From CAWBRT01 sp963832785 (GTDB lineage: Bacteria > Acidobacteriota > Terriglobia > Terriglobales > Acidobacteriaceae): a stretch of 64,000 nt of DNA. The stretch covers positions 992,001-1,056,000 of the forward strand of contig CAWHVF010000005.1 of the NCBI GenBank assembly GCA_963832785.1. The letters are read 5' to 3'. The translations under genes and the position numbers were made by a program. Of this stretch, positions 53,039-62,078 are shown piece after piece. A model generated the notes under the pieces. The model ran no database searches and was not told where the DNA came from. It saw only the letters and a program-made list of their open reading frames with translations. Within the stretch, counting starts at the first letter, position 1; every line of letters begins with the position of its first letter.

Positions 53039-53953
53039 ATGAAGATAGGCTTTATCGGTTTAGGACAGATGGGCAAGCACATGGCGATGAACATGCTCAA
53101 GAGCGGCGCCGAGCTCATCGTCCACGACCTCAGGACGGATGCTTTTCCCGAATTCCAGCAAAAGGGAGCCAAGGCCACCGGCAAGCTGGCGGATATCGCC
53201 CCGGCCAACATCATTTTTCTGAGCCTTCCCAACAGCGAGATTGTGGAAAGCGTGCTGCTGGGCGAGAACGGCCTTCTCGACAAGCTGGCGGGCGGGCAGA
53301 CGGTGGTCGATCTGAGCACCATCACTTACGCCAGCACCATGAAAATCGCCAAGCTGCTGGAAGCGCGCGGCATCGCCTTCCTCGACGCGCCCGTCTCCGG
53401 CATGGAAGCGCGCGCCCGCGACGCCACCCTCACCATCATGTGCGGCGGCAAAGCCGAGACGCTTGCGGCGGTCATGCCCTGTCTCAAATGCATCGGCAAC
53501 AAGATTCTGCACATGGGCGCCATCGGCAGCGGCCAGCTTACCAAGCTGATCAACCAGCTCCTGTTCGACATCAACGCCGCCGCCATGGCGGAGATTCTGC
53601 CCATGTCGGTCAAGATGGGACTGGACCCGGTGAAGGTGGGCGAGGTGGTCAACAGCGGCACTGGCAGGAGCTATGCCTCCGAGTTCTTCCTGCCCCGCAT
53701 TCTGAAGAACAGCTTCGTTGACGGCTACCCGATGCACCATGCTTACAAGGACCTGGTGAGCGGAGCCGAGATCGGCGCGCAGCTTTGCATTCCCATGCCG
53801 GTGCTGGCGGCGGCCACGGCCACCTACCAGGCTGCCCTGCTGAAGGGATACGGCCACCAGGACAAGGGCGCCATGATCCGCGTCTTCGAAGAGCTGCTGG
53901 GAGTCCGGTACCGCGCCGGTGCGACCAAGTCGGCGGAGGGCACAAGCAAATAG
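53039..53953 (+). CDS. 3-hydroxyisobutyrate dehydrogenase-family oxidoreductase
   Basis: A 304-residue beta-hydroxyacid dehydrogenase: N-terminal Rossmann motif IGFIGLGQMGKHMAMNM, substrate loop DAPVSGMEARARDATL, and catalytic Lys in GSGQLTKLINQLL. These enzymes oxidise 3-hydroxy acids with NAD(P). The exact substrate cannot be told. It probably works with the preceding DUF6282-type protein. Confidence 0.88.
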   Translation: MKIGFIGLGQMGKHMAMNMLKSGAELIVHDLRTDAFPEFQQKGAKATGKLADIAPANIIFLSLPNSEIVESVLLGENGLLDKLAGGQTVVDLSTITYASTMKIAKLLEARGIAFLDAPVSGMEARARDATLTIMCGGKAETLAAVMPCLKCIGNKILHMGAIGSGQLTKLINQLLFDINAAAMAEILPMSVKMGLDPVKVGEVVNSGTGRSYASEFFLPRILKNSFVDGYPMHHAYKDLVSGAEIGAQLCIPMPVLAAATATYQAALLKGYGHQDKGAMIRVFEELLGVRYRAGATKSAEGTSK

Positions 53954-53978
53954 GCGTGCTTCACGCGCGCGATAAACC

Positions 53979-54012
53979 CACATCTGCCAACCGCAGGCAG
54001 ATGTGGGGCACC
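53979..54012. repeat. CACATCTGCC-type palindrome
   Basis: CACATCTGCC/GGCAGATGTGGGGCACC with a seven-base loop AACCGCA, near the 3' end of the dehydrogenase gene. Confidence 0.65.
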
Positions 54013-54066
54013 GGCGCACCAGCGCCCAGCCGGGGGCGGCTGTGCCTACGTCCGAAAGTATTAGGT

Positions 54067-54747
54067 TTACTTCGCGCCGCCGAAACGGAACCCCACGCCT
54101 GCGCTTAGCTGAAATGCGTGGGCCGGCGAGCCTGAATATGTGCCGGGCGATGGCAGCGTTCCCGGAGGACTGTTCGTGTAGGTGGTGACGGCAAAGGAGC
54201 CATAACGAATGTAGGTATCGCCAACATCCAGCCGCACGAATGTTCTCTCAGTGGGATAAAACTTCACTCCACCGCCAAAATCCAACGCGAACCACGTTTG
54301 CCGCCCGCCAAGAGTATTGAGGTATTGGCTGCCCGCGCCTCCCGGACCTTATGAAGCGCGGCTGGCAACATCGCTGAAACTGGCGAAGCCCGGCGCAACC
54401 CTGGCGAAGAGTTCTACTTTCTTAAGCCTCAGAACAACCGCCTTGACCCCAAACTGCCCCTGCAAAATATTGCCGCCTCTCCAGGCGCCGATAATCGGTT
54501 GCGGTCCACTGTTTCCGAAGCAAGCGCGAGGATCACCGGGAAAGAAATTGAGCGTCGATTCCAGGCCGATGCGCCGGCTCACGTTGTAGGTAAAGGTGGC
54601 ACCTAACCCCGGCGCGTGTTCCGGCCCGGTATCGAGCGAGGTGAAACGGGTTGCCAGTTCAAATCCCCGCGACTGAGCGGCGGCGCTTACGACGGTGAAT
54701 AAAACCGCCAACATAATTGCCCTGGAAAAACGAATAATGTTGCGCAT
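54067..54747 (-). pseudogene. Outer-membrane beta-barrel protein with an in-frame stop
   Basis: The gene encodes a signal peptide (FSRAIMLAVLFTVVSAAAQS) and an OmpA-like or Ail/OmpX-like beta barrel, ending with GFRFGGAK (C-terminal aromatic pattern). At 54349-54351 a TAA interrupts codon 133. The frame on both sides is the same, so it is a nonsense change, not a frameshift: ...VASRAS-stop-GPGGAGSQYLNTLGGRQTW. With the stop corrected the length is 226 residues. It is either a decayed gene or a base error. Confidence 0.75.
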
Positions 54748-54786
54748 AGTTTTTTCGCGCCTCTGCGTTCAAAGCTGAGAACACGC

Positions 54787-55176
54787 CTAGTTGCCGATAC
54801 AGATAAAGTCTTGGCGCCAGTCTCTGGCGGCTGACAAAGCACGGATTGCGAAATGACTTCCGTCAATTTTCCTGAATAGCCCGATCTCGGCCGATGTGCC
54901 ACCAAGTGGCTGGGAGACAAAACACGAATAAGTCTCGGCACTTGTGAACGCCGCCGCACCAGCCAGCGTCACAGGAATGCCACTAAAAAGATCTTGATCA
55001 CTAGTACGACCCCAACCAGCCGGCACTGTAATAGACCCAACGACAATATGGGCCTTAGGCACCGGCGTGCCGTCGGTCTTGTACACGGGAATTGGCGTGT
55101 TGGACGCGGTCTGTGCCGCTGCAATGAACGCCAGTGATATGCAAGAGATTAGCGCAAATAATTTCCCGGTGAGCAT
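54787..55176 (-). CDS. Secreted hypothetical protein
   Basis: A 129-residue protein with a signal peptide (LTGKLFALISCISLAFIAAAQ) and no known domain. GGAGG lies seven bases before the ATG at 55176. It contains a pair of cysteines (YSCFVS, DFICIGN) that may form a disulfide. Probably periplasmic. It is upstream of the broken beta-barrel gene on the same strand. Confidence 0.6.
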   Translation of the reverse strand: MLTGKLFALISCISLAFIAAAQTASNTPIPVYKTDGTPVPKAHIVVGSITVPAGWGRTSDQDLFSGIPVTLAGAAAFTSAETYSCFVSQPLGGTSAEIGLFRKIDGSHFAIRALSAARDWRQDFICIGN

Positions 55177-55453
55177 ACCTAATCCTCCGTTCGGTGGTAG
55201 AGAGTCCTGTGCAAAGCACTTCAAGAGGACCGTGGGAATGCAAGAAAAACCTACGCCGGGGGGAGAGGAGGGACAAGAATTAAATTATTTTTTATGGCTT
55301 GCCATTCCCGAATCAGGACGGTGTGGAAATCTCGCTGGCGATTGGTGGCACATTAGCGTCGCCTACTGGAAAATCTGGCCGCATCTACTGCGCAATGTGC
55401 GCACCTGGCGCTCCGACCGCCCGGCGCGTGTATCATAGCTGCAACCCTCATAC

Positions 55454-56413
55454 ATGGAGTTCTCAGTGGCGACCTATCTGGTGACCGGAGTGGCGGGATT
55501 CATTGGCCGCTCCATTGCCGCCGAACTGCTGAAAAGCGGCGCGCGGGTGCGCGGCATCGACAATTTCTGCACCGGCAAACGGGAGAATCTCGCTGGCCTC
55601 GAACAGATGGAGTTCCTGGAGGTCGACATCAAGGACCCCGCCGCATGCCGGGCGGCATGCGCGGGCGTCGACATTGTTTTCCACCAGGCGGCGCTGGCTT
55701 CGGTTCCGCGTTCGGTGCTCGATCCGGTTGCCACCAACGAGAACAATGTTACCGGCACGCTTAATTTGCTGCTGGCCGCCCGCGACGCCAAAGTGCGGCG
55801 CGTCGTCTTCGCCGGCTCGTCTTCGGTTTACGGTGACTCGCCAACGCTGCCCAAGCACGAGGCGATGACGCCCAATCCGATCTCGCCCTATGCCGTTTCC
55901 AAGCTTGCGGGCGAGCTTTACATGAAGTCGTTTTACCGTGTGTATGGGCTGGAAGGCGTCGTGCTGCGTTACTTCAATGTCTTCGGGCCCTACCAGGACC
56001 CTTCCTCGCAGTACAGCGGAGTGCTGGCCAAGTTCACTCTCAAGATGCTGCGCGGCGAGGTGCCCACCGTCTACGGCGACGGCGAGCAGAGCCGCGATTT
56101 CACCTATATCGAGAACGTGGTGCGGGCCAATCTGCTGGCGGCACAGGCGCCGGCCAGTGCGGTGGCGGGGGCGGTGATGAACGTCGCCACTGGCTCCAGA
56201 ATCACCCTGAACGAAACGGTGAAGATTTTGCGTCAACTGACCGGTTACGCCGGCGAAGTGGAGCATGGCCCGGAACGGGCCGGCGATATCAGGCATTCGC
56301 TGGCGGACATCACGCAGGCGGGCAAGCGGCTCGGCTACGCGCCGCAAGTAGATTTCCGCGAGGGTCTGCGCCGAACCGTCGAGTGGTACAAAACCACCAT
56401 GGGCCATCCTTAG
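55454..56413 (+). CDS. NAD-dependent sugar epimerase (UDP-glucose 4-epimerase-like)
   Basis: A 319-residue extended SDR: Rossmann motif VTGVAGFIGRSIAAELL, catalytic Ser in SSSVYG, and YAVSKLAGE (YxxxK). It resembles the WbpP/GalE/GneA group that epimerises UDP-hexoses for surface polysaccharides. No glycosyltransferase genes are adjacent, so the substrate is open. Confidence 0.85.
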   Translation: MEFSVATYLVTGVAGFIGRSIAAELLKSGARVRGIDNFCTGKRENLAGLEQMEFLEVDIKDPAACRAACAGVDIVFHQAALASVPRSVLDPVATNENNVTGTLNLLLAARDAKVRRVVFAGSSSVYGDSPTLPKHEAMTPNPISPYAVSKLAGELYMKSFYRVYGLEGVVLRYFNVFGPYQDPSSQYSGVLAKFTLKMLRGEVPTVYGDGEQSRDFTYIENVVRANLLAAQAPASAVAGAVMNVATGSRITLNETVKILRQLTGYAGEVEHGPERAGDIRHSLADITQAGKRLGYAPQVDFREGLRRTVEWYKTTMGHP

Positions 56414-56461
56414 ACGGCAAAGAGCGCGCCGGCGCTACGCCAGGGGACGCGGATCGAAGAC

Positions 56462-56512
56462 AAAAGGCTTTAGCTCCTGTGTGTTTAGCACCGAGGCTAA
56501 AGCCTTTTGCTT
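56462..56512. terminator. Bidirectional hairpin of the GGCTTTAGC repeat family
   Basis: AAAAGGCTTTAGC (56462-56474) and GCTAAAGCCTTTT (56496-56508) form a perfect 13-bp stem with T/A ends, between the convergent epimerase and FKBP genes. It belongs to the same family as the element at 8428-8563. Confidence 0.55.
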
Positions 56513-56589
56513 CAGAGCCACCGATTCACTAGGCTGAAGCCCGGTGCGTCACTTGGTACAGCGAAACTGGAGAACCGCCCAGCCCTTCC

Positions 56590-57315
56590 CTACTTCTTCT
56601 GGATCGAGACCAGTTCAACCTCGAAGATCAGCATGGCGTAGGGCTCGATCTTTCCCGGCACACCATTCTCGCCGTATGCCAGCTCCGAAGGAATAAAGAC
56701 CTGCCATTTCGACCCTACCGGCATAAGTTGCAGCGCCTCGCTCCAGCCCTTGATGACGGCCTTAACCGGAAACGTCACCGGCTGGCCGCGCTTGTAGGAG
56801 CTGTCGAACTCAGTGCCATTGATCAGTGTTCCGCGGTAGTTGCACACCACCGTGTCATCCGGCCCCGGCTTGGGCCCATCGCCCTGCTTCAGGACCTTGT
56901 ATTGCATTCCGCTGGGCAGGGCGGTCACGCCGGGCTTGCTCTTGTTCTCGGCCAGAAAGGCCTGCTCCTCTTTCTTGTTCTTTTCGCTGACTTCAGCCTG
57001 CCACTGCTTCTGCTTGGCCAACGTCTCATTACGCAGATCGAGAATGGCTTGACGCGCCTCATCATCGGTCATGGCCGGCTTGTTTCCCGAGAGGGCATCG
57101 CTCAGGCCGCGGGCGAAGACCGCCGGATCGATGTCCACCTCCATCTGGTGCATTTGGGTTCCAAGATTCAACCCCAGCGCGTAACTTATCTTGTCCTTTT
57201 TTGTGCTCAGCGGCGGGCCTTCCGGCTTCGCCTTCGGCGTCTGAGCATCCTGGGCCACCGCCGCCACCGCCAACAGTGCCGCCAATCCCATTGCCATCAA
57301 AGACCGCTTTACCAT
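56590..57315 (-). CDS. FKBP-type peptidyl-prolyl isomerase (Mip/FkpA-like)
   Basis: A 241-residue secreted isomerase: signal peptide (LMAMGLAALLAVAAVAQ), N-terminal helical dimerisation domain, and C-terminal FKBP domain with the pocket residues in YRGTLINGTEFDSSYKRGQP and IPSELAYGENG. It assists folding of outer-membrane proteins. AAGGAG is six bases before the ATG at 57315. Confidence 0.92.
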   Translation of the reverse strand: MVKRSLMAMGLAALLAVAAVAQDAQTPKAKPEGPPLSTKKDKISYALGLNLGTQMHQMEVDIDPAVFARGLSDALSGNKPAMTDDEARQAILDLRNETLAKQKQWQAEVSEKNKKEEQAFLAENKSKPGVTALPSGMQYKVLKQGDGPKPGPDDTVVCNYRGTLINGTEFDSSYKRGQPVTFPVKAVIKGWSEALQLMPVGSKWQVFIPSELAYGENGVPGKIEPYAMLIFEVELVSIQKK

Positions 57316-57799
57316 TCCAACTCCTTGTAGTGATGTCCGGCTTTCGGCCATGGCAAAATCGGCCGCTGCCGCAAGCCAGTATCTCGCATCGATTCGTGCG
57401 GAAATGCCTGGTCGAATCTTGGATTCTATCAGAGCTTCGCCGCCCGTCATCATGCAGCCGCCGCCGGGCCCGCGAAGCGCTCCCTTGAGATCACGCACAG
57501 ACAGCCAGAATGCCTCAGTATTTGCCCTTAACTGAAATTGTGATTCTTCCGCGCGTAATAAGGCTCCGCAGCGGCCATTAACGGACCGGATCGCGTTCCC
57601 CGAAATCAAAAAACGGCCTAGTGCGCCGGCTGCCCGTTGCTGGCCGGCTGTTGGCTTTGCCTCAGGGCCGCCGCGGCCCTCCGCGCAGGCGTTGGATTGG
57701 CGCTAAACTACTGTATCCACGAACTCTGGCCAGCAGCTCACATGGCCAAATCAAGGCCCGCCATGGGGCCTTTATAGCTACGGTACTCCGCACGCGGTT
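57316..57799. other. Gap between the FKBP gene and the esterase gene
   Basis: No gene is visible. Contains two GC-rich hairpins (AGGGCCG/CGGCCCT near 57660 and AAGGCCC/GGGCCTT at 57753-57772). The second is suited as a terminator of the esterase gene but lacks a U tract. Confidence 0.4.
57753..57772. terminator. Possible terminator of the esterase gene
   Basis: A 7-bp stem AAGGCCC/GGGCCTT with a six-base loop about 30 bases beyond the esterase stop on the minus strand. It has no U tract, so it is weak. Confidence 0.35.
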
Positions 57800-59407
57800 C
57801 TAATGCCGCGCGCGGTCGTATATCTGTTTGGCGATCTGCTGTCCCAGCCCGCAGCAGTAGAGGTCGAAGTGGGTGCGCCCCGGCAGGTAGGTAAACTGCG
57901 CGTCCGAGCCCAGCCGCTGCAAGTCCTGCTGCAGCAAGCGCACGGAGGCCTCGAGGTGAAAGCTGTCGGCGGTGCCCACGAAGACGTGAATTTTACCTTT
58001 GAGCCTGGGGCCGAGCGTCTGCCAGTTGTCGCGCAGGATGCGGGCGATGTCGTATTTCTCCCAGGCAGCCGCCACCTCGGGGTCGATCTCGCCGGTGGCG
58101 CGGTCGAACAGCGGCAGGGGCCTGCCGTCAGGCCCGCGCGGACTGAAGACCCATTCGAATGAGGCAAACTGCCCGCCGTACTCTCCCAGCGCGCGCTCCT
58201 GCTGCGCATAGTCGCGCAGCGATTCGACCTCTTTCCCGTTTGCTCGTACCAGCATCCAGGGCTGGTCACTGTCATTGAAGTAAAAGTTGCTTCCGGCCTT
58301 GGCCTCGGCGAGGTCAGGTCCGGTGAAGTTGCGGAAGTCGACCGGGTCGGGCGAGGTGGACCAGGCTCCGCTGAAGAAGTCCGGATAGGTGACCTGCAGC
58401 CACAGGCTGGACCAGCCTCCGGAAGAGTGGCCGGTGAGAAAACGGCCGGACCGGCCCTGCATGCGGTAGCGGGATTCGAGATACGGAATCAGCTCGCGAA
58501 CCAGGGCCTCTCCCCACGGGCCGTTGTTGACCGAGTCGGCAAATTCGTGGGTGCCGGTGGGCAGCGACATGTCGAGCAGGACGTAGATCATCTCCGGCGA
58601 GCGCCCTTCGGCCATTTGATTATGGATCATCCTGCCAAAGTAGCCGCGCAGCTCGCGCAAGGTGGCGCCAAATCCAGCCATCAGGTAGACGGTGGGAAAA
58701 CGGCCGGACTGCGGGGTCCCCGGCTGACGCCGATTTTGCGCTTGCTGGGGCGATGCGGCGTAGCTCGGCGGCAGCACCACCACGGCGTGCATCTCCATGG
58801 GGCGGCCGTAGAAGCGGGAGAGGCGCGCACTGGCAAAGTCGATTTGCTCCATGCCCGGCGGCAGCTTTTCCGGCTTTTCCGCGGGCACGCGCAGGTCGAG
58901 CGTCAAGGCCACGGCGGGCGTGGCCCGAGGGTCGAAGGACTTCAGCAATATGGGCTTCATGCGCAAGTCGCCGGGAGTAAAGAAATGGTAGGCGGCGCTG
59001 TGGTGCACGTCGAGCATGGCCATGGCGTAGTAATCGCCGGGCGGAAGCTTGGAGAAAACTTCCGGGAAGGCCGTCTCATCCGAGTCGACGCTGACTGCCT
59101 GCCCCGGCATGAGGCCGTCGACTTCGCGCGCCGCAATCCAGGTCTCGCGCACCTCGGCGCCGAATCCGGGTGAAAGAAAACCGCTTGCCGGCAGGCGCAG
59201 GCTGAGCAATATCAGCAAGCGCCCGGAGTACGGCCCGGCGCCGAGCGCGCGCGCGATCGTCACCTCGAAGCGCGGGCTGCGCACTGGTGCGGCAGCCGCG
59301 CTCTGTAGCAGTGCCTGTGGCTGCTTCGGAAGGAGCGAGCAGACGCCCGGCGCGCTGGCCAGGCAGATGATCAGCAGCGCGAAAGCCGCAATCCGCTTGG
59401 TTCTCAT
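57800..59407 (-). CDS. Secreted esterase/alpha-beta hydrolase
   Basis: A 535-residue protein with a signal peptide (RIAAFALLIICLASAPGVCS), an N-terminal beta domain and a C-terminal esterase D-like domain with the nucleophile motif GHSSGG and a preceding FPTVYLMAGFG oxyanion region. Likely hydrolyses an acyl ester or a peptide-linked conjugate in the periplasm. The ATG at 59407 is the first in frame and the only one giving a signal peptide. Confidence 0.82.
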   Translation of the reverse strand: MRTKRIAAFALLIICLASAPGVCSLLPKQPQALLQSAAAAPVRSPRFEVTIARALGAGPYSGRLLILLSLRLPASGFLSPGFGAEVRETWIAAREVDGLMPGQAVSVDSDETAFPEVFSKLPPGDYYAMAMLDVHHSAAYHFFTPGDLRMKPILLKSFDPRATPAVALTLDLRVPAEKPEKLPPGMEQIDFASARLSRFYGRPMEMHAVVVLPPSYAASPQQAQNRRQPGTPQSGRFPTVYLMAGFGATLRELRGYFGRMIHNQMAEGRSPEMIYVLLDMSLPTGTHEFADSVNNGPWGEALVRELIPYLESRYRMQGRSGRFLTGHSSGGWSSLWLQVTYPDFFSGAWSTSPDPVDFRNFTGPDLAEAKAGSNFYFNDSDQPWMLVRANGKEVESLRDYAQQERALGEYGGQFASFEWVFSPRGPDGRPLPLFDRATGEIDPEVAAAWEKYDIARILRDNWQTLGPRLKGKIHVFVGTADSFHLEASVRLLQQDLQRLGSDAQFTYLPGRTHFDLYCCGLGQQIAKQIYDRARH

Positions 59408-59576
59408 GGCGAGCTATTTTACAGGTCAGCGTAACGGCTTGGCATTCTAACTGACCCGCACCTGCCAAACTCAGGCAGATTGGGGGCACCTTAGACTTAT
59501 TGGGTGCCCCACCAAGCTTTTTTGCCTGGGTGGGGCAGTTCGGTCGAGTGGGAGGTTCGGCTAGGTCATTGGCCGT

Positions 59577-60092
59577 TTACGGCAGTACGCGGATGTCGGG
59601 CAGGTTGCGGTATTTTTCGGCGTAGTCCATGCCGTAGCCGACTACGAACTCGTCGGGAATTTCAAAGCCTACGTAATCCACTTTGATAGGGACGAGGCGG
59701 CGCGGCGTCTTGTCGAGCAGGGTGGCAATGCGCAACTGCCGGGGGCGCTTGGCCAGGAGGACCCGGCTGAGATAAGAAAGCGTCAGGCCGGTGTCGAGAA
59801 TGTCTTCCACCAGGATAACGTTCTTGCCTTCCAGCGACTGGTCGACGTCTTTCAGCAGCTTAACCTCGCCGCTGTTCTGCTTCTGGTTGCCGTAGCTGGA
59901 AACGGAGATGAAGTCGAAGCTGGCTTCCAGCGCGATGGCGCGTGCCAGATCACTAAGAAAAACCGCCGACCCCTTCAGAACCCCGACCAGTACCACCGGC
60001 TCACCAGCGAAATCGGCGGTGATCTTCTCGCCCATCTGCCTCACGCGCCGGCAGATCTGCTCGCGCGTAAAAAGAATTCTCAGCTCAGGCAC
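59577..60092 (-). CDS. hpt: Hypoxanthine phosphoribosyltransferase
   Basis: A 171-residue type I phosphoribosyltransferase: PRPP-binding motif VILVEDILDTGLTLSYL, hood region, and C-terminal VPIKVDYVGFEIPDEFVVGYGMDYAE. It converts hypoxanthine to IMP with PRPP. It lies divergently from the secreted adenosine deaminase gene about 330 bases away, suggesting a joint salvage role. Confidence 0.94.
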   Translation of the reverse strand: MPELRILFTREQICRRVRQMGEKITADFAGEPVVLVGVLKGSAVFLSDLARAIALEASFDFISVSSYGNQKQNSGEVKLLKDVDQSLEGKNVILVEDILDTGLTLSYLSRVLLAKRPRQLRIATLLDKTPRRLVPIKVDYVGFEIPDEFVVGYGMDYAEKYRNLPDIRVLP

Positions 60093-60418
60093 GGTGTGCT
60101 CCGCAAACCAGAATCGCGGGAAACCGGATGGTAGAAGGATTCACGGAAATCTGCAAGCGGCGCCCATCTCTGCGCCGTTCGCAGATGTGGGATTCCGATT
60201 TACCCATATCTGCAAAAAGCGGGCAGTATGGGGCACCGCCGCACGTATGAGGCGCACCCGCGCGGATCTGGCCCACCAGCCACAAGCCGCGCCAGCGGCA
60301 TCATCTCCTCTGGCTCGGCCGAAACCCGAAACTCGCAACGGCGCTTTGCCGATTGGTGAAGCGGCTTTATCATTACTGTACTGTTCAGCTTCTCGCGAAC
60401 TGTGGAGGTTCCCGGAAA
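60093..60418. other. Divergent gap between hpt and the adenosine deaminase gene
   Basis: No gene. It holds two CATCTCTGC/CATATCTGC palindromes of the interspersed family (about 60161-60190 and 60202-60237). Confidence 0.45.
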
Positions 60419-62002
60419 ATGCGTTTGCGTGCCGCATCCTGGTATCTGGCGGTTCTGATTTCTCTGGCTGCGGCCACGCCGCGGCTGGCCGCGGCGACGC
60501 GCGCCGCCGGCGAGACGGTTGCGCCGCATGCGGCCTCGGCCCAGGAATCGCCCGAGCAGAAGACCGCCCGCCTGATGGATTCGCTGAAGTCCAACGGGCC
60601 CGCTCTCTATGCCTTTCTCAAGCAGATGCCCAAGGGAACCGACCTGCATCTTCATCTTACCGGCGCGGTCTACGCGGAAAGTTATGCCCGCTTTGCCGCC
60701 GATTCGCATCTGTGCGTCGACCTGCACACCATGACGATGTTGCCGTCTCCCTGCAAGGACGGGCAGGTGGACGCCGCACAGTCGCTCACCAACCCGGTGC
60801 TCTACCGGCAGATGATAGATGCCTGGTCGATGCGCGATTGGCACCAGGGCGTGGAGTCGGGGCACGATCACTTCTTCGACGCCTTTTACCGCTTCGGCGC
60901 CGCCGCTCACGGCCATACCGGCGAGATGCTGGCCGAGGTGCTGACGCGGGACGCCGACGGCCATGTGCAATACGTGGAAGTGATGCTCCATCCCGACGAC
61001 GGCCAGGCAATGGCTTCGGGCGCCAAAGTCCAGTGGGATGACAATTTACAGTTCCTGCGGGACAAGCTGATCCGGGCCGGCATCAACGACGCCGTGGCCC
61101 TCTCGCGCCGCAACCTGGACAAGTACGAGAGCGAGAAAGATCGCATTCTCAACTGCCACGAAAGCAACCGCGCGCTGGTGCGCCCGGGCTGCGAGGTGAG
61201 CGTGCGCTACATCTATCCGGTTTTGCGCGCTGCCTCGCCCACCCAGGTCTTTGCCCAGATGCTGCTGGCCTTCGAACTGGCCCGGCAGGACCGCCGCATG
61301 GTGGCCGTCAACATGGTGCAGCCGGAAGACTGGCTGGTGTCGATGCGCGATTACGAATTGCATATGCGCATGCTGAACTTCCTCAAGCAAATCTACCCGG
61401 ATGTTCACGTCACCCTGCACGCCGGCGAGCTGGCTCCGGGGCTGGTGCCGCCGGAAGGGCTGCGCTTCCACATTCGCGAGGCCATCGCGCTGGGGCACGC
61501 CGAGCGCATCGGCCACGGCGTCGATGTCATGTACGAAGAAGACGCGCGCGAGCTGCTCAACCTCATGGCGCGCCAAAACGTGCTGGTCGAGATCAACCTG
61601 AGCAGCAACGCGGTGGTGCTGGGAGTCGCCGGCAATCAGCATCCACTGCAGGTTTATCTCAAGGCGGGAGTGCCGGTGGCGCTTGCAACCGATGACGAGG
61701 GCGTGCTGCGCTCGGAGATCACGCGCGAATATGAGCGCGCGGTGCAGGAACAGGGACTCGATTATCCCACGCTCAAGATGATGGTGCGCGACGGCATGGA
61801 GCATGCCTTCCTGCCCGGCCAGAGCCTGTGGGCCGACCGGCGGAATTTTGTGACGATGAAGGACTGCGCCGGCGAAAAGCCCTCAGCGCGCCCGCCGGGC
61901 GGCGTCTGCCAGAAGTTCCTGGGTGGCAGCGAGAAGGCGCGCCAGCAGTGGCAACTGGAACGGGAGCTGGCCGAGTTCGAAAGCGCGGTTGCGGCGCAGT
62001 GA
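60419..62002 (+). CDS. Secreted adenosine deaminase-family hydrolase
   Basis: A 527-residue protein with a signal peptide (ASWYLAVLISLAAATPRLAAA) and the adenosine deaminase barrel: zinc-binding DLHLHLTGA near the start, HAGEL (His-Glu catalytic pair), a GHG-containing segment (RIGHGVDVMYEED) and TDDEGVLRSE. Length and secretion resemble the ADGF/CECR1-like group rather than the shorter cytosolic enzyme. It would deaminate extracytoplasmic adenosine to inosine. GGAGG is about 12 bases before the ATG at 60419. Confidence 0.87.
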   Translation: MRLRAASWYLAVLISLAAATPRLAAATRAAGETVAPHAASAQESPEQKTARLMDSLKSNGPALYAFLKQMPKGTDLHLHLTGAVYAESYARFAADSHLCVDLHTMTMLPSPCKDGQVDAAQSLTNPVLYRQMIDAWSMRDWHQGVESGHDHFFDAFYRFGAAAHGHTGEMLAEVLTRDADGHVQYVEVMLHPDDGQAMASGAKVQWDDNLQFLRDKLIRAGINDAVALSRRNLDKYESEKDRILNCHESNRALVRPGCEVSVRYIYPVLRAASPTQVFAQMLLAFELARQDRRMVAVNMVQPEDWLVSMRDYELHMRMLNFLKQIYPDVHVTLHAGELAPGLVPPEGLRFHIREAIALGHAERIGHGVDVMYEEDARELLNLMARQNVLVEINLSSNAVVLGVAGNQHPLQVYLKAGVPVALATDDEGVLRSEITREYERAVQEQGLDYPTLKMMVRDGMEHAFLPGQSLWADRRNFVTMKDCAGEKPSARPPGGVCQKFLGGSEKARQQWQLERELAEFESAVAAQ

Positions 62003-62078
62003 AGAAAGTTTCGAGTTTCCAGTTTCAAGTTCTTCAAAGTTCACGCGTGTCTTGCAGCTTGAAACTTGAAACCCGCCT

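Noticed and set aside
54655..54675. GTTCAAATCCC, resembling a tRNA T-loop
   Set aside because: Flanking bases do not form a T stem and the sequence is explained as coding strand of a beta-barrel gene.
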